The notes under the pieces: generated by a model
Database searches by the model: none
What the model was told of the DNA's origin: nothing
What the model saw: only the letters and a program-made list of their open reading frames with translations
Made by a program: the position numbers and the translations under genes
Source of the DNA: an uncultured Polaribacter sp.
GTDB lineage: Bacteria > Bacteroidota > Bacteroidia > Flavobacteriales > Flavobacteriaceae
DNA length: 64,000 nucleotides
Assembly (NCBI RefSeq): GCF_947497695.1
Contig: NZ_CANMHM010000005.1
Span: 1 to 64,000 of the forward strand
Reading direction: 5' to 3'
Part shown: positions 36,943-46,570 of the stretch, in pieces
How the letters are laid out: each line of letters opens with the position of its first letter
How positions within the stretch are numbered: the first letter of the stretch is position 1

Positions 36943-37326
36943 ATGAAACCAGATATTACTTCAAGAAAAGATATAAAACATATAATCACTAAATTTTACG
37001 ATCAACTTTTAGTTGATGAAAAAATGACTCCTTTTTTTGAAGATATCGTTCAAAAAAATCACTTAGAAGAACATTTAGAAATTATTTCAGATTTTTGGAA
37101 CGATATTCTATTTGATACCAATACCTATAAGAATAACGTGATGCAAAAACACGTAGATAAAAACGTTTTTATAGCTTTTAAAAAAGAGCATTTTACAATT
37201 TGGATATCGTATTTATTTGAAACTATTGATGCATTTTTTGATGGAGAAAATGCAATCAACATGAAAAACAGAGCAAGGTCTATTGCTACTGTTATGGAGT
37301 TGAAAATGGGTGTTTATCAAAAATAA
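36943..37326 (+). CDS. Group III truncated haemoglobin
   Basis: 127-aa globin. The N-terminal DIKHIITKFYDQLLVDEKMTPFFEDI and the HLEEHLEIISDFWNDILF and KEHFTIWISYLFETIDAFFDGE segments match group III (TrHbP-like) truncated globins; the His in the KEHF segment is the likely proximal haem ligand. Role is probably nitric-oxide or oxygen chemistry. It stands alone between a REP-like element and a FabH-like gene, with its own unrecognised promoter. Confidence 0.82.
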   Translation: MKPDITSRKDIKHIITKFYDQLLVDEKMTPFFEDIVQKNHLEEHLEIISDFWNDILFDTNTYKNNVMQKHVDKNVFIAFKKEHFTIWISYLFETIDAFFDGENAINMKNRARSIATVMELKMGVYQK

Positions 37327-37441
37327 AAATTTTTAGATTCGATATTATTTATCATCTTTGAATTTCGTTTATATTATTTTTTTATACTTTAAACGTCAAT
37401 TTTAAATTTACTATCTTTATAATAATTCAAAAAAAAAGTAA

Positions 37442-38506
37442 ATGATTACATCTAAAATAATTGGTACAGGTACTTTTATTCCTTCCATAAAAAAAGAAAA
37501 TTCAGCATTTTTAAATGAACATTTTTTAAATGAAGATGGTTCTACTTTTACTGCTGATAATAAGGTAATTATTGAAAAATTTGAAGCAATTACAGGTATT
37601 GCAGAAAGGCGTTATGCTAAATCAGAATTGAATACTTCAGACTTGGCTTTTTTTGCAAGTCAAAAAGCAATAAAAGACGCTAATATAAATCCAGAAGAAA
37701 TAGATTATATTATTGTAGCTCATAATTTTGGAGATGTAAAAAAAGATACTTTTCAAAGTGATATGTTACCAAGTTTAGCTACCAGAGTTAAATTTAGATT
37801 GGGTATAGAAAACCCTAATTGTGTAGCTTATGATATTCTTTTTGGTTGCCCTGGTTGGGTAGAAGGTGTTATACAAGCTCAAGCATTTATAAAAGCAAAA
37901 ATGGCAAAAAAATGTTTGGTAATTGGTGCAGAAACCTTGTCTAGAGTTGTTGATAAATTTGATAGAGATTCCATGATTTTTAGTGATGGAGCAGGTGCTA
38001 CTATTCTTGAAGCAACAGAAAACGGTGATTCAGGAATTTTAAGTCACGCTACTCAAACATTTGCAAAAGACGAAGCCTATTTTTTGTTTAATGGAGAATC
38101 CTATAACAAATCTACAGAAAATAATACGCGTTATATTAAGATGTTGGGAAGAAAAATCTATGAATTTGCGTTGGTAAATGTTCCTTTAGCAATGAAAACA
38201 GCATTAGATAAAAGTGGAGTTTCTATTGATGAAGTGAAAAAAATCTTTATCCATCAAGCTAATGAAAAAATGGATGAAGCAATTATTAAGCGTTTCTTTA
38301 GATTGTACAAAAAGCCTGTTCCTAGTGATGTTATGCCAATGAGTATTCATAAATTAGGAAATAGTTCTGTAGCAACTGTACCAACTTTATTAGATTTGGT
38401 TTTAAAAGGAGAACTTAAAAATCAAAAAGTACAAAAAGGAGATGTTGTTATCTTTACATCAGTAGGTGCAGGAATGAATTTAAACGCAGTTGTATATCGT
38501 TTTTAG
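37442..38506 (+). CDS. 3-oxoacyl-ACP synthase III family protein (FabH-like)
   Basis: 354-aa thiolase-fold enzyme. FGCPGW puts the nucleophile Cys at 136, FIHQANEKMDEAI carries the catalytic His, and HKLGNSSVATVPTLLDL the Asn. The chain is longer than classical FabH (about 320-335) and starts with IIGTGTFIPS. Flavobacteria carry such a FabH-like paralogue besides the fatty-acid-operon FabH; it may prime a special acyl chain. Being a single gene, its substrate cannot be read from context. Confidence 0.8.
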   Translation: MITSKIIGTGTFIPSIKKENSAFLNEHFLNEDGSTFTADNKVIIEKFEAITGIAERRYAKSELNTSDLAFFASQKAIKDANINPEEIDYIIVAHNFGDVKKDTFQSDMLPSLATRVKFRLGIENPNCVAYDILFGCPGWVEGVIQAQAFIKAKMAKKCLVIGAETLSRVVDKFDRDSMIFSDGAGATILEATENGDSGILSHATQTFAKDEAYFLFNGESYNKSTENNTRYIKMLGRKIYEFALVNVPLAMKTALDKSGVSIDEVKKIFIHQANEKMDEAIIKRFFRLYKKPVPSDVMPMSIHKLGNSSVATVPTLLDLVLKGELKNQKVQKGDVVIFTSVGAGMNLNAVVYRF

Positions 38507-38510
38507 TAAA

Positions 38511-38533
38511 TTTCCCTGAGATTCTCAGAGAAA
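38511..38533. repeat. Palindrome just after the FabH-like gene
   Basis: TTTCCCTGAGA and TCTCAGAGAAA pair around a single T with one mismatch over 11 positions, starting four bases after the stop codon. It lacks an adjacent T-tract, although a T-run occurs about ten bases later; it may be a weak terminator or an mRNA end stabiliser. Confidence 0.5.
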
Positions 38534-38762
38534 CATACAGCGTTTTTTATCATTTAGTTTACTTAAAATATACACACAATGATTACAAATTACCCTATGT
38601 TTTCTATGTTTTTATGTAGTAATACTTTTTTTGTTTAAAAGTTAGTACATCAAAAATTAGTTGTTTTTTCTAATTTTTAATCAAAATATACTTTATTATT
38701 TACAAATTTTAATTAATGATAAAAAAAAGGGTTTTTCAGTATTAAAATTTAATCTGAAATAC

Positions 38763-38770
38763 TATTTTTG
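38763..38770 (+). promoter_or_regulatory. Possible -7 element directly before guaA
   Basis: TATTTTTG fits TAnnTTTG and ends three bases before the guaA ATG. If used, transcription would begin at or almost at the start codon (leaderless or nearly so). No TTG is at the -33 position. Confidence 0.35.
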
Positions 38771-38773
38771 CAC

Positions 38774-40309
38774 ATGCAACAAAACAACGTACTTATTTTA
38801 GATTTCGGATCGCAATACACACAATTAATTGCAAGAAGAGTTAGAGAATTAAACATTTATTGTGAAATTCATCCCTACAACCATCCACCAAAAAACCAAT
38901 CAGAATTTAAAGCAATCATTTTATCAGGAAGTCCAAATTCTGTGAGAGGTGAAAACGTTTTACATCCAGATTTATCAGAAATTAGAGGAAAAAAACCTGT
39001 TTTAGCAGTTTGTTATGGAGCACAATATTTAGCTCATTTTTCTGGCGGACAAGTAGCTCCTTCTAATACAAGAGAATATGGTAGAGCAAATTTATCCTAT
39101 ATAAAAAGTGATGAAACTTTCTTTGAAAACATTTCTGTAGGAAGCCAAGTTTGGATGAGTCATTCTGATACGATTAAAAATTTACCAACCAATGGAGAGT
39201 TATTAGCAAGCACAAAAGATGTAGAAAACGCAGCCTACAAAATAAAAGGTGAGCAAACGTTTGCAATACAATTTCATCCAGAAGTATACCATTCTAAAGA
39301 TGGAAAACAAATTTTAGAAAATTTTTTAGTAAAAATTGCAGGAGTTTCACAAACCTGGACGCCAGATTCTTTTGTAGAAAGTACAGTAGCAGCAATTCAA
39401 GAAAAAGTTGGGAACGATAAAGTAGTTTTAGGCCTTTCTGGAGGTGTAGATTCTACAGTAGCAGCAGTTTTATTAAACAAAGCAATTGGTAAAAACTTAT
39501 ATTGTATTTTTGTAAATAACGGACTTTTACGTAAAAACGAGTTTGAAAGTGTTCTCACTCAATATGAAGGTATGGGTTTAAATGTAAAAGGTGTAGATGC
39601 ATCGGCACGTTTTTTGAAAGCTCTAGAAGGTATTTCAGATCCAGAAAAGAAAAGAAAAGCTATTGGAAACTCTTTTATAGAAGTTTTTGATGATGAAGCT
39701 CATAAAATTACAGATGTAACTTGGCTTGCTCAAGGAACTATTTATCCAGATGTTATTGAGTCTGTTTCAGTAAACGGAGGTCCATCAGCAACTATTAAAA
39801 GTCATCATAATGTGGGAGGTTTACCAGATTATATGAAACTAAAAATTGTGGAGCCTTTAAGAATGATTTTTAAAGATGAAGTAAGAAGAGTAGGTGCTTC
39901 TATGGGAATTGATTCAGAATTATTAGGACGTCATCCTTTTCCTGGACCAGGTTTAGGAATTAGAATTTTAGGAGATATTACTGCCGAAAAAGTAAGAATT
40001 TTACAAGAAGTAGATGCTGTTTTTATAAACGGATTAAAAGAAGATGGTTTGTATGATAAAGTGTGGCAAGCAGGTGCAATGTTACTACCAGTAAATTCTG
40101 TAGGTGTAATGGGTGATGAAAGAACCTATGAAAAAGTAGTTGCTTTAAGAGCCGTAGAAAGTACAGATGGTATGACTGCAGATTGGGTAAATTTACCTTA
40201 TGAGTTTTTACAAAAAACATCTAATAAAATTATAAATCAAGTAAAAGGTGTAAACAGAGTTGTGTATGATATCAGTTCAAAACCACCAGCAACAATAGAA
40301 TGGGAATAA
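38774..40309 (+). CDS. guaA: GMP synthase (glutamine-hydrolysing) GuaA
   Basis: GuaA aminates XMP to GMP. The 511-aa protein starts at ATG 38774 (a TTG two codons earlier is not needed; the family begins at [17 protein letters not shown]). The class-I glutamine amidotransferase domain has CYGAQY with Cys80 and the FHPEVYHS His/Glu. The ATP-pyrophosphatase domain has [10 protein letters not shown] near residue 220, and the dimerisation domain ends IEWE. Length is standard. Confidence 0.97.
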   Translation: MQQNNVLILDFGSQYTQLIARRVRELNIYCEIHPYNHPPKNQSEFKAIILSGSPNSVRGENVLHPDLSEIRGKKPVLAVCYGAQYLAHFSGGQVAPSNTREYGRANLSYIKSDETFFENISVGSQVWMSHSDTIKNLPTNGELLASTKDVENAAYKIKGEQTFAIQFHPEVYHSKDGKQILENFLVKIAGVSQTWTPDSFVESTVAAIQEKVGNDKVVLGLSGGVDSTVAAVLLNKAIGKNLYCIFVNNGLLRKNEFESVLTQYEGMGLNVKGVDASARFLKALEGISDPEKKRKAIGNSFIEVFDDEAHKITDVTWLAQGTIYPDVIESVSVNGGPSATIKSHHNVGGLPDYMKLKIVEPLRMIFKDEVRRVGASMGIDSELLGRHPFPGPGLGIRILGDITAEKVRILQEVDAVFINGLKEDGLYDKVWQAGAMLLPVNSVGVMGDERTYEKVVALRAVESTDGMTADWVNLPYEFLQKTSNKIINQVKGVNRVVYDISSKPPATIEWE

Positions 40310-40314
40310 AGTAT

Positions 40315-41949
40315 ATGAAGCATGTAAAGTTTTTTGTTTTTCTATGTATTTTAACGTTTACTATTTCTTGTGGTCAACAAAAAAAATATGTTGAGTATAA
40401 GGTAAAACAAGGTGAAACGATGAAGGATATTGCCCAGAAATTGGACATGAAAACCAAAGATTTACTAAAGTTGAACCCTGATATTGGCAGAAAACCAGCT
40501 ATAAATTCAGTAATTATAATTCCTAATAAAAAAATAGAAGTTAAAGATAAGCCTGTTCTTGTTAAAGAAGCGGTAGTTGTATCAAAAGAAAAACCAATTA
40601 ATAACGAGCAAATAAAGAAAATCAAGCAAAAAAAGGATAGCCTTTTATATGAACTTAAAAAAAAGTTTGTTATTCATAATGTAAAACCTAAAGAAACTAT
40701 TTATGGTTTAAAACGTTTTTATAATGTTACCCAAGATGATTTATTACTTTTAAACCCAGAATTGTCTGAAGGTTTAAAAATAGGACAAATCATTAAAATT
40801 AAAGCTATAGAAGAAGGAGAACAGGTAAAGGTAGAAAAAACAAACTTGAACTCTATTTATGAAGATATTATTGAAGAAGACGCTTCTTTAAAAATGGCGT
40901 TGTTATTACCATTTAGAGCTAAAGAATACGATTCTATTTCTGCCAAAGAAATATTTCAGAATAGTATGCTTGCTAATATTGTAACCGATTTTTACTTAGG
41001 TGTAGAAATTGCCATTGACTCTTTAAGAAAGCAAGGAATTCAAATAGATTTAAACGTTTTTGATACAGGCAGAAATAGTAGTAAAATTCATACTATTTTG
41101 TCTTCTAATGATTTAAATTCTAACGATGTTGTTATTGGTCCCTTATATTCTGAAGAAGCAGAAATTGTTGCAAAAACAGTAAAAACTCCTGTCGTTTTTC
41201 CTTTATACTCTAAAAATCAATCAAAGTTTTCTTCATCAAAATTGATTAAAACATCTCCAGAAAAAAAAGTTTTTAGAGATGAGTTGGCTACTTATGTAAA
41301 AGAAAATTTTACAAAAGGGAACTTAATTGTAGTTGGTGATGGCAAAATAGATTCAAATATTTCTAATATTTTAATAAAAAAATCTTTAGAATCTCTAGAC
41401 TCTGTAGCTACTATAAATGTTTTAAAGCCTGAAAAAGGATATATCGCTAAGTCTCGTTTTTTAGATATTTTAAAACCCAATGTAGACAATTGGGTTATCT
41501 TAACTTCTAATGATATGATTATAGTTGCTGATGCTATTAATAGCCTAATTAGTTTGCCAGAAGATACAAATGTTAAAGTTTTTACCTTTAACAAAGGAAG
41601 TGCTTTTGATAAAATAGACAACCTAAAATTAGCCAAAGTAAATTTAACCTATGTTAGTGATCAATATGTAAATGAGGCATCTATAACAACACAATTATTT
41701 AATAAACAGTATTATAAAAAAAACAATGCGTTGCCCTCTTTTTATGCAACCAAGGGTTTTGATATAACCTATGATATTTTAATAAGATTAGCTTCTGGGA
41801 ATACCTTAAAAGAATCTTTTGATAAAGGTGCTTCTTACAGGGTAGAAAGTAAATTTGATTATTCAAACAAAACGAATTCTATTTCAGGAAACAAAGGGTT
41901 GTTTATTATTCAATATAATAACGATTTAAGTTTAACAAGATTAAAGTAA
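40315..41949 (+). CDS. LysM-repeat lipoprotein with periplasmic-binding-like domain
   Basis: 544 aa from ATG 40315; an ATG at 40300 overlapping guaA is possible, but the later start gives a cleaner lipoprotein signal (FLCILTFTISC, lipid Cys19). Two LysM domains follow: YKVKQGETMKDIAQKL...NSVIIIP and HNVKPKETIYGLKRFY...GQIIKI. The C-terminal approximately 350 residues (KMALLLPFRAKEYD..., DVVIGPLYSEEAE...) have the fold of type-1 periplasmic binding proteins, as in LpoA/Leu-Ile-Val-binding proteins. It probably binds peptidoglycan and helps cell-wall synthesis or sensing. It is likely co-transcribed with guaA. Confidence 0.82.
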   Translation: MKHVKFFVFLCILTFTISCGQQKKYVEYKVKQGETMKDIAQKLDMKTKDLLKLNPDIGRKPAINSVIIIPNKKIEVKDKPVLVKEAVVVSKEKPINNEQIKKIKQKKDSLLYELKKKFVIHNVKPKETIYGLKRFYNVTQDDLLLLNPELSEGLKIGQIIKIKAIEEGEQVKVEKTNLNSIYEDIIEEDASLKMALLLPFRAKEYDSISAKEIFQNSMLANIVTDFYLGVEIAIDSLRKQGIQIDLNVFDTGRNSSKIHTILSSNDLNSNDVVIGPLYSEEAEIVAKTVKTPVVFPLYSKNQSKFSSSKLIKTSPEKKVFRDELATYVKENFTKGNLIVVGDGKIDSNISNILIKKSLESLDSVATINVLKPEKGYIAKSRFLDILKPNVDNWVILTSNDMIIVADAINSLISLPEDTNVKVFTFNKGSAFDKIDNLKLAKVNLTYVSDQYVNEASITTQLFNKQYYKKNNALPSFYATKGFDITYDILIRLASGNTLKESFDKGASYRVESKFDYSNKTNSISGNKGLFIIQYNNDLSLTRLK

Positions 41950-41967
41950 TTTTTTTAGAAGCTATTT

Positions 41968-42025
41968 CCTGCTTTCCACTATATCTTTTTTATGAAAAAT
42001 AAAAAAGGATGCCGTTTCAATCAGG
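41968..42025. repeat. Structured intergenic element (long imperfect hairpin)
   Basis: The ends CCTG (41968-41971) and CAGG (42022-42025) can pair, as can ATCTTTTTTAT (41983-41993) with ATAAAAAAGGAT (41999-42010, one bulged G). The flanking words TTCCTGCTTTCC and GGATGCCGTTTCAATC followed by AGGGCTAA look like a sequence motif I have seen recurring after genes in flavobacterial genomes, though I cannot verify this here. Function unknown. Confidence 0.5.
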
Positions 42026-42268
42026 GCTAAAATTTTTTGCAAGCTATTTGATTTACAGAAATAGTTGTTACTCTTTTAAATTAGAACAATAAGTTGAAGT
42101 TCTAAACTTACATTTAAAAGCACAAAACGCTCTTCTGTTGAAATAGTTTTTCTATTACTGTTTTGTTCGTATTTAATTTTTTAGAAGATTATTCTTATAA
42201 CAGAATTCTATGATATGATTAATCATCCTTGTAATACTTATCATTACTATTTCAATTTATGCAAACGA

Positions 42269-42339
42269 ATGTCAGTCTGAGCTTGTCGAAGACTTTTTAT
42301 GTTATCATCGTGTGCACTTCGACAAGCTCAGTGTGACAT
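42269..42339. repeat. REP-like palindromic element, copy 2
   Basis: A 23-base left arm (42269-42291) and right arm (42317-42339) are reverse complements with two mismatches; the inner 15 bases CTGAGCTTGTCGAAG are identical to copy 1 at 36786. Spacer 25 bases, the same as in copy 1. Confidence 0.87.
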
Positions 42340-42608
42340 ATCGAGTTTTGATTAGATTTGCGTCATTGTATAATACTATTTACATTTAATTTTTCGTTTA
42401 AATCTAGTGTCATTCAGAGTGAATTTAATTGACCAACAGGGAAATTAAATTAGTATCGAGAAGTTGTTTATTATTTTAGCTACAATTTATATTCCGTTAT
42501 CACTTTGTAAAACATTTCGAAGTGACAATTGCAAAATTTTTAATCAAAAACAGGATATAAAAATATATGTTGATATTTAAAACCAGCTGAATTCAAGCTA
42601 TCTATAAC

Positions 42609-42636
42609 AAAAAATCCGCTTAAAAGCGGATTTTTT
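42609..42636 (-). terminator. Intrinsic terminator of the TPR-like membrane protein gene
   Basis: AAAAAATCCGCT and AGCGGATTTTTT form a perfect 12-bp stem with a four-base loop; the A/T arms give U-tracts on both strands, so it could work bidirectionally. It is 21 bases past the stop of the minus-strand gene. Confidence 0.88.
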
Positions 42637-42657
42637 ATATTTTAAAAATAAAAGTAA

Positions 42658-43173
42658 TTAGATTTTCTTCATTTGATCTTTCATCATTTTCATTTGATCT
42701 TTTAACATTCCTTGCTTGTCTAACTTTTTTGCTTCAGCCATTAAATTAGTAGCTTCACGTTTACGTCTTTTTGTCATTGCAATTCCAGCCAATTGTAATT
42801 TTGCCATTGCCAAATCATGATCCATAGATAAACCTAATTTAACAGCTTTACGTAAATATTTTTCTGCTTGTGTAATGTTTGTTTGGCTTAAAATAATTCC
42901 ATGTAAATAATTAAAATAGCCTTGTTGCTTCACAATTAATGCAGCTTCAGGATTTTTAATATAGCCTAACCATTTTTTTGTGCCTTCAAAATTTTGCTTA
43001 CGTAACTGTAAAAAAGCCATTAAAATAAACTCATTTTTAAAGTATAATAACACAAAAATCCCTGCTAATAATAAGATAGAAATTCCGTTCATTATATTGC
43101 CTTGGCTAAATTGATATACTGCCCAAACAGAAATTAAACCAGCTATAATTAATTTTATATTTTTATGAAACAT
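42658..43173 (-). CDS. Small membrane protein with TPR-like C-terminal region
   Basis: 171 aa, family not named with certainty. Two hydrophobic segments (about residues 7-25 and 28-46) are followed by a helical region with a TPR-like pattern: YFNYLHGIILSQTNITQAEKYLRKAVKLG. The C-terminus is rich in Lys, Met and Gln (a KDQMKMMKDQMKK repeat). Such proteins are conserved in flavobacteria as hypothetical TPR proteins. It stands alone with its own terminator and a promoter-like -7 site. Function unknown. Confidence 0.7.
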   Translation of the reverse strand: MFHKNIKLIIAGLISVWAVYQFSQGNIMNGISILLLAGIFVLLYFKNEFILMAFLQLRKQNFEGTKKWLGYIKNPEAALIVKQQGYFNYLHGIILSQTNITQAEKYLRKAVKLGLSMDHDLAMAKLQLAGIAMTKRRKREATNLMAEAKKLDKQGMLKDQMKMMKDQMKKI

Positions 43174-43199
43174 CGTATTTTTATTTTTAAAGTCGGAAG

Positions 43200-43207
43200 C
43201 AAAAATA
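43200..43207 (-). promoter_or_regulatory. Possible -7 element of the TPR-like gene
   Basis: On the minus strand TATTTTTG followed by C matches TAnnTTTG, 26 bases before the ATG; no clear -33 TTG. Confidence 0.35.
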
Positions 43208-43278
43208 CATTTTCTTATGAACTTTTACTGTTACTTCTAGTGAAATTTCTTTTTTAGAAACTTTCAATTTAAAGGTTG

Positions 43279-46200
43279 TTATTTTTTAAAGTATTTTTTG
43301 TATTTAAAAGAAGCCCCAACAGTTAGTAAAACTAAAGCAGCAATATAAATGTAGGCTTCTCTTGGTGTTACAGCTTTATCTCCACTAGCATAAGAATGCA
43401 ACCCAGATAAGTAGAAGTTTACCCCAAAATAGGTCATCATTATTGATAAATAAGCAAGTGCTGATGCAAAGTTAAAAGCCAACCTACCTCTTAAACCAGG
43501 AATTAAACGCATGTGTAAAACAAAAGCATAAATCATAATAGAAATTAAAGCCCAAGTTTCTTTAGGGTCCCAACCCCAATAACGTCCCCAACTTTCATTA
43601 GCCCACATTCCGCCAAGAAAATTACCAATGGTTAGCATAACCAAACCAACAGTAATTGCCATTTCATTGATAATAGTAATTTCTTTAATGTTTAAATCCA
43701 TTTTCTTTTTGTTTTTATCGTTTGTAAAAACCATTAAAACTAGAGCAAAAATACCTAGAATCATTCCTAAAGAAAAAGGACCATAACTTGCAACAATAAT
43801 TGATACGTGTACCAATAACCACCAAGAATTTAATACCGGTTGCAAGTTTGCAATTTCTGGATCTAACCAATTTTGATGAGCAAAAGCTAAAATTATTGCT
43901 GTTAAAAAGGTTGTAGCTGTAATGGTTAAGGCAGATTTTCGTCCGAAGAATAAACCAAACAACATGGTTGCCCAAGCAACGTAAATAATAGATTCATAAG
44001 CGTTACTCCAAGGTGCATTACCACTAATATACCAACGAGATATTAAACCTAAAGTGTGTAAAATAAACAAGGTAATTACAACACCAATAAACACTTTTAC
44101 AAGGGTATGAACCCATTTTTTTGAATTGAATATTTCTATAAAAACAAAAATGATTAGAAATAAACTTGCCAAACCATAATACTTAGCAAGTTGTTGAAAA
44201 GGTTGAATTTTATTGTAAGAAATTTCTAAATCAATCGTTTTTTCTGTTGGATATACTTTTGCCCCATATTTTTTTTGAAACTTTTTAAGTCCGTCTAAAA
44301 TTTGATTTGCTTTCGTATAATCGTTCGATTTTTTTGCTTCTTGTAAAAGTTGAATATAAACAGGTAAAGATTGGCGCACAAAAACAGAATCTGTTGCTTT
44401 AAAACCTGCTTTAGAAGTTTCTGGTTGAGAAACCCAAGTATTATTATCGTCTCCAGGAATTGGGTAAATACGTAAAATACCACCACCAATTGCACTGTAT
44501 AATAAGCCAATACGTCTATCAATATTAATTAAATCTTTTTCGAACTTGTTTTTTACATTTTTCTTTTGTGCTTCTGCAACTTGCTCTTTTATTTTATAAG
44601 CTCCTGTAGGAGTAATAAAATCTGATAAACGTGCATATTTTGCAGTTTTTTCAATGCCAATATCTTCTCTAATTTTAGTATTTCCTTTTTCTAAATAAAT
44701 TATTGGTACTTCAAACCAAAGTCTTGGGTTTTCTATAATTGATAACAAAACCTGACTGGGTTTTAATCCATTAAAAGTTTCAGTTTTACTAACTTTTCTA
44801 ACCAATTCAGAAGCAAAAGTATGTGCAGGTTTCATTCTTCCTCCAGCATCTTGAATTACTAATTTATTAAAGCTTTCTGCATGCTCAACTGCAACTATAT
44901 TAGCTTTTAAAATAGAGTCTATTTGCTGGTTTGTAATTGTATTTGGTTGATGAGCTGTGTGTTGTGCAAAACCAAAACTAGACACTAACAATGTTCCTGT
45001 AAGAGACATTGCCATTTTTTTCTTTCTAATTTTTCTTAAGCCTTCTTTTAAGGTGTCAAAACGAGTATATTTTGCAAATAAGATACAAATCATTCCTGTG
45101 TATAAGAAAGAATATCCTAAATAGGTAATAAGAGTTCCTAAAAAATCATGATTTACAGAAAGATGTGTTTCTTCTATATCTCCAGATAAGTCATAACTAG
45201 ATTGAAAAAGTTTGTAGCCATCATAATCTAAAATATGGTTCATAAAAATTCGATAATCAAATGTTTCCTTTTCTGCAATAACTGTAACTTCACTAGCATA
45301 AGATGCTGCACTTTCTGATCCTGGATACTTTTCTAACTGAAAATCGTTTAGTTTTACAGAAAATGGTGTTTCTAATATTTTTGATCCATATAAAAGTCTA
45401 AAATTTAAGCCTCCAACAGAAACTTCTTTAGAACCATCAGAGTTAAATTTACCTCCAGTTAATTCCACTCTTTTAGTTTTATTTTTACTAGTAATATCAA
45501 CAACAATAATATCTAATTTTTTGTCATCTTTAGGTCCTGCAACAGTTTTCATAATCCCTTTTTCTGCAGGTCTAGGAATTACAAACTGCAAACCAGCAAT
45601 GTTGTGTAATGTTAAGTATTGAAAGTTTTGGATAGAATCTTTAGTAATAGTACCTCTTTTCTGGTCTGCCATTCTAAACCAATCTCCATCATCTTTAGAA
45701 ACCATTTTTAAATTTCCATTTTCTTCCTTGAAGTTGATGGATGCATTATCATCTGGGGCATCAAAGGCAACTAAAACTCCATGTATGTTTTGAATAGTTC
45801 CTTTTTTAATCCAATGTTCATGACGAGTTCCATCGGTAGATTCTACAAAAAATAAATGTTCAACGCCATTTTTATCTTTAATTAATTTTTTTTCGGCCCA
45901 AGGTATGTATTCTACCAAATTAAAACTAAAGTCTTGTTTTTCTCCTTTATAACTAAAGTTATCAGAATAAGACCAAGAGTTTTTACCCCAAGCAGATAAT
46001 AATAAAGGTTTGTTTATTTCTGGTTTTTGAACTTTATTATTGTCAACAATGGCATTTAAATAGGTGGTTTCTGATAAAAATTTATTGGTAGTTTCTCCTT
46101 CTTCTATTAACATAATACCTTCATAACCAATATAACGTGTAATTCCTGCTCCAACTAGAATCAATATAAAAGATAAATGAAACATTAAAACAGGCCATTT

Positions 46201-46422
46201 TTCTTTTTTAAGTAATCTGTATCTAAATATGTTTCCAAAGAAGTTGATAACAAAAAATAGCATAATTAACTCAAACCACCAAGCATTGTAAACTAAAGCT
46301 TTAGAGGTTTGTGTGCCAAAATCGTTTTCTATAAAAGTGGCAATTCCCATAGCTGTAGCATAAAGGATAAATAATACTGCCATTAAGCGTGTTGAGTAGA
46401 GTATATTGAGAATTTTTTTCAT
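43279..46422 (-). CDS. ccsBA: Fused cytochrome c biogenesis protein CcsBA (ResB-CcsA)
   Basis: 1047 aa, the fusion form of system II cytochrome c maturation used by Bacteroidota. The N-terminal ResB part has transmembrane helices, VLMFHLSFILILVGAGITRYIG and a large periplasmic domain. A middle periplasmic segment (about residues 485-740) follows. The C-terminal CcsA has many helices and the haem-handling WWD motif in WGRYWGWDPKETW near residue 940, with several conserved His. It exports haem and attaches it to apocytochromes c. Single gene with its own promoter-like site. Confidence 0.93.
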   Translation of the reverse strand: MKKILNILYSTRLMAVLFILYATAMGIATFIENDFGTQTSKALVYNAWWFELIMLFFVINFFGNIFRYRLLKKEKWPVLMFHLSFILILVGAGITRYIGYEGIMLIEEGETTNKFLSETTYLNAIVDNNKVQKPEINKPLLLSAWGKNSWSYSDNFSYKGEKQDFSFNLVEYIPWAEKKLIKDKNGVEHLFFVESTDGTRHEHWIKKGTIQNIHGVLVAFDAPDDNASINFKEENGNLKMVSKDDGDWFRMADQKRGTITKDSIQNFQYLTLHNIAGLQFVIPRPAEKGIMKTVAGPKDDKKLDIIVVDITSKNKTKRVELTGGKFNSDGSKEVSVGGLNFRLLYGSKILETPFSVKLNDFQLEKYPGSESAASYASEVTVIAEKETFDYRIFMNHILDYDGYKLFQSSYDLSGDIEETHLSVNHDFLGTLITYLGYSFLYTGMICILFAKYTRFDTLKEGLRKIRKKKMAMSLTGTLLVSSFGFAQHTAHQPNTITNQQIDSILKANIVAVEHAESFNKLVIQDAGGRMKPAHTFASELVRKVSKTETFNGLKPSQVLLSIIENPRLWFEVPIIYLEKGNTKIREDIGIEKTAKYARLSDFITPTGAYKIKEQVAEAQKKNVKNKFEKDLINIDRRIGLLYSAIGGGILRIYPIPGDDNNTWVSQPETSKAGFKATDSVFVRQSLPVYIQLLQEAKKSNDYTKANQILDGLKKFQKKYGAKVYPTEKTIDLEISYNKIQPFQQLAKYYGLASLFLIIFVFIEIFNSKKWVHTLVKVFIGVVITLFILHTLGLISRWYISGNAPWSNAYESIIYVAWATMLFGLFFGRKSALTITATTFLTAIILAFAHQNWLDPEIANLQPVLNSWWLLVHVSIIVASYGPFSLGMILGIFALVLMVFTNDKNKKKMDLNIKEITIINEMAITVGLVMLTIGNFLGGMWANESWGRYWGWDPKETWALISIMIYAFVLHMRLIPGLRGRLAFNFASALAYLSIMMTYFGVNFYLSGLHSYASGDKAVTPREAYIYIAALVLLTVGASFKYKKYFKK

Positions 46423-46447
46423 CCTTTAAAACTGTTTTTTAGTAGTA

Positions 46448-46455
46448 CAAATTTA
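46448..46455 (-). promoter_or_regulatory. Possible -7 element of ccsBA
   Basis: TAAATTTG on the minus strand matches the consensus and lies 25 bases upstream of the ATG. No TTG at -33. Confidence 0.4.
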
Positions 46456-46570
46456 AGGATAAAAGAAATAGTAGAACATCTAGAATTGCTCTTTTTCTTG
46501 TTAAGATTTGTTAAAAATAGCTTCTTTTTAAAAGTTTGTAATTTTTTATTTTTAGAAAATGAAATTTAAA

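Larger units (their letters stand above)
41950..42657. other. Repeat-rich intergenic region
   Basis: 708 bases without a gene. It contains a structured element just after the LysM gene (41968-42025), the second REP-like palindrome (42269-42339), a decayed element with GTGTCATTCAGAGTGAA (from about 42408) and TTTCGAAGTGACA (to about 42525), and the terminator of the minus-strand gene (42609-42636). No protein remnant was seen. Confidence 0.75.

Noticed and set aside
43715..44522. Short frames inside ccsBA
   Set aside because: Same strand, different frame, no start context or family features; shadows of the large gene.
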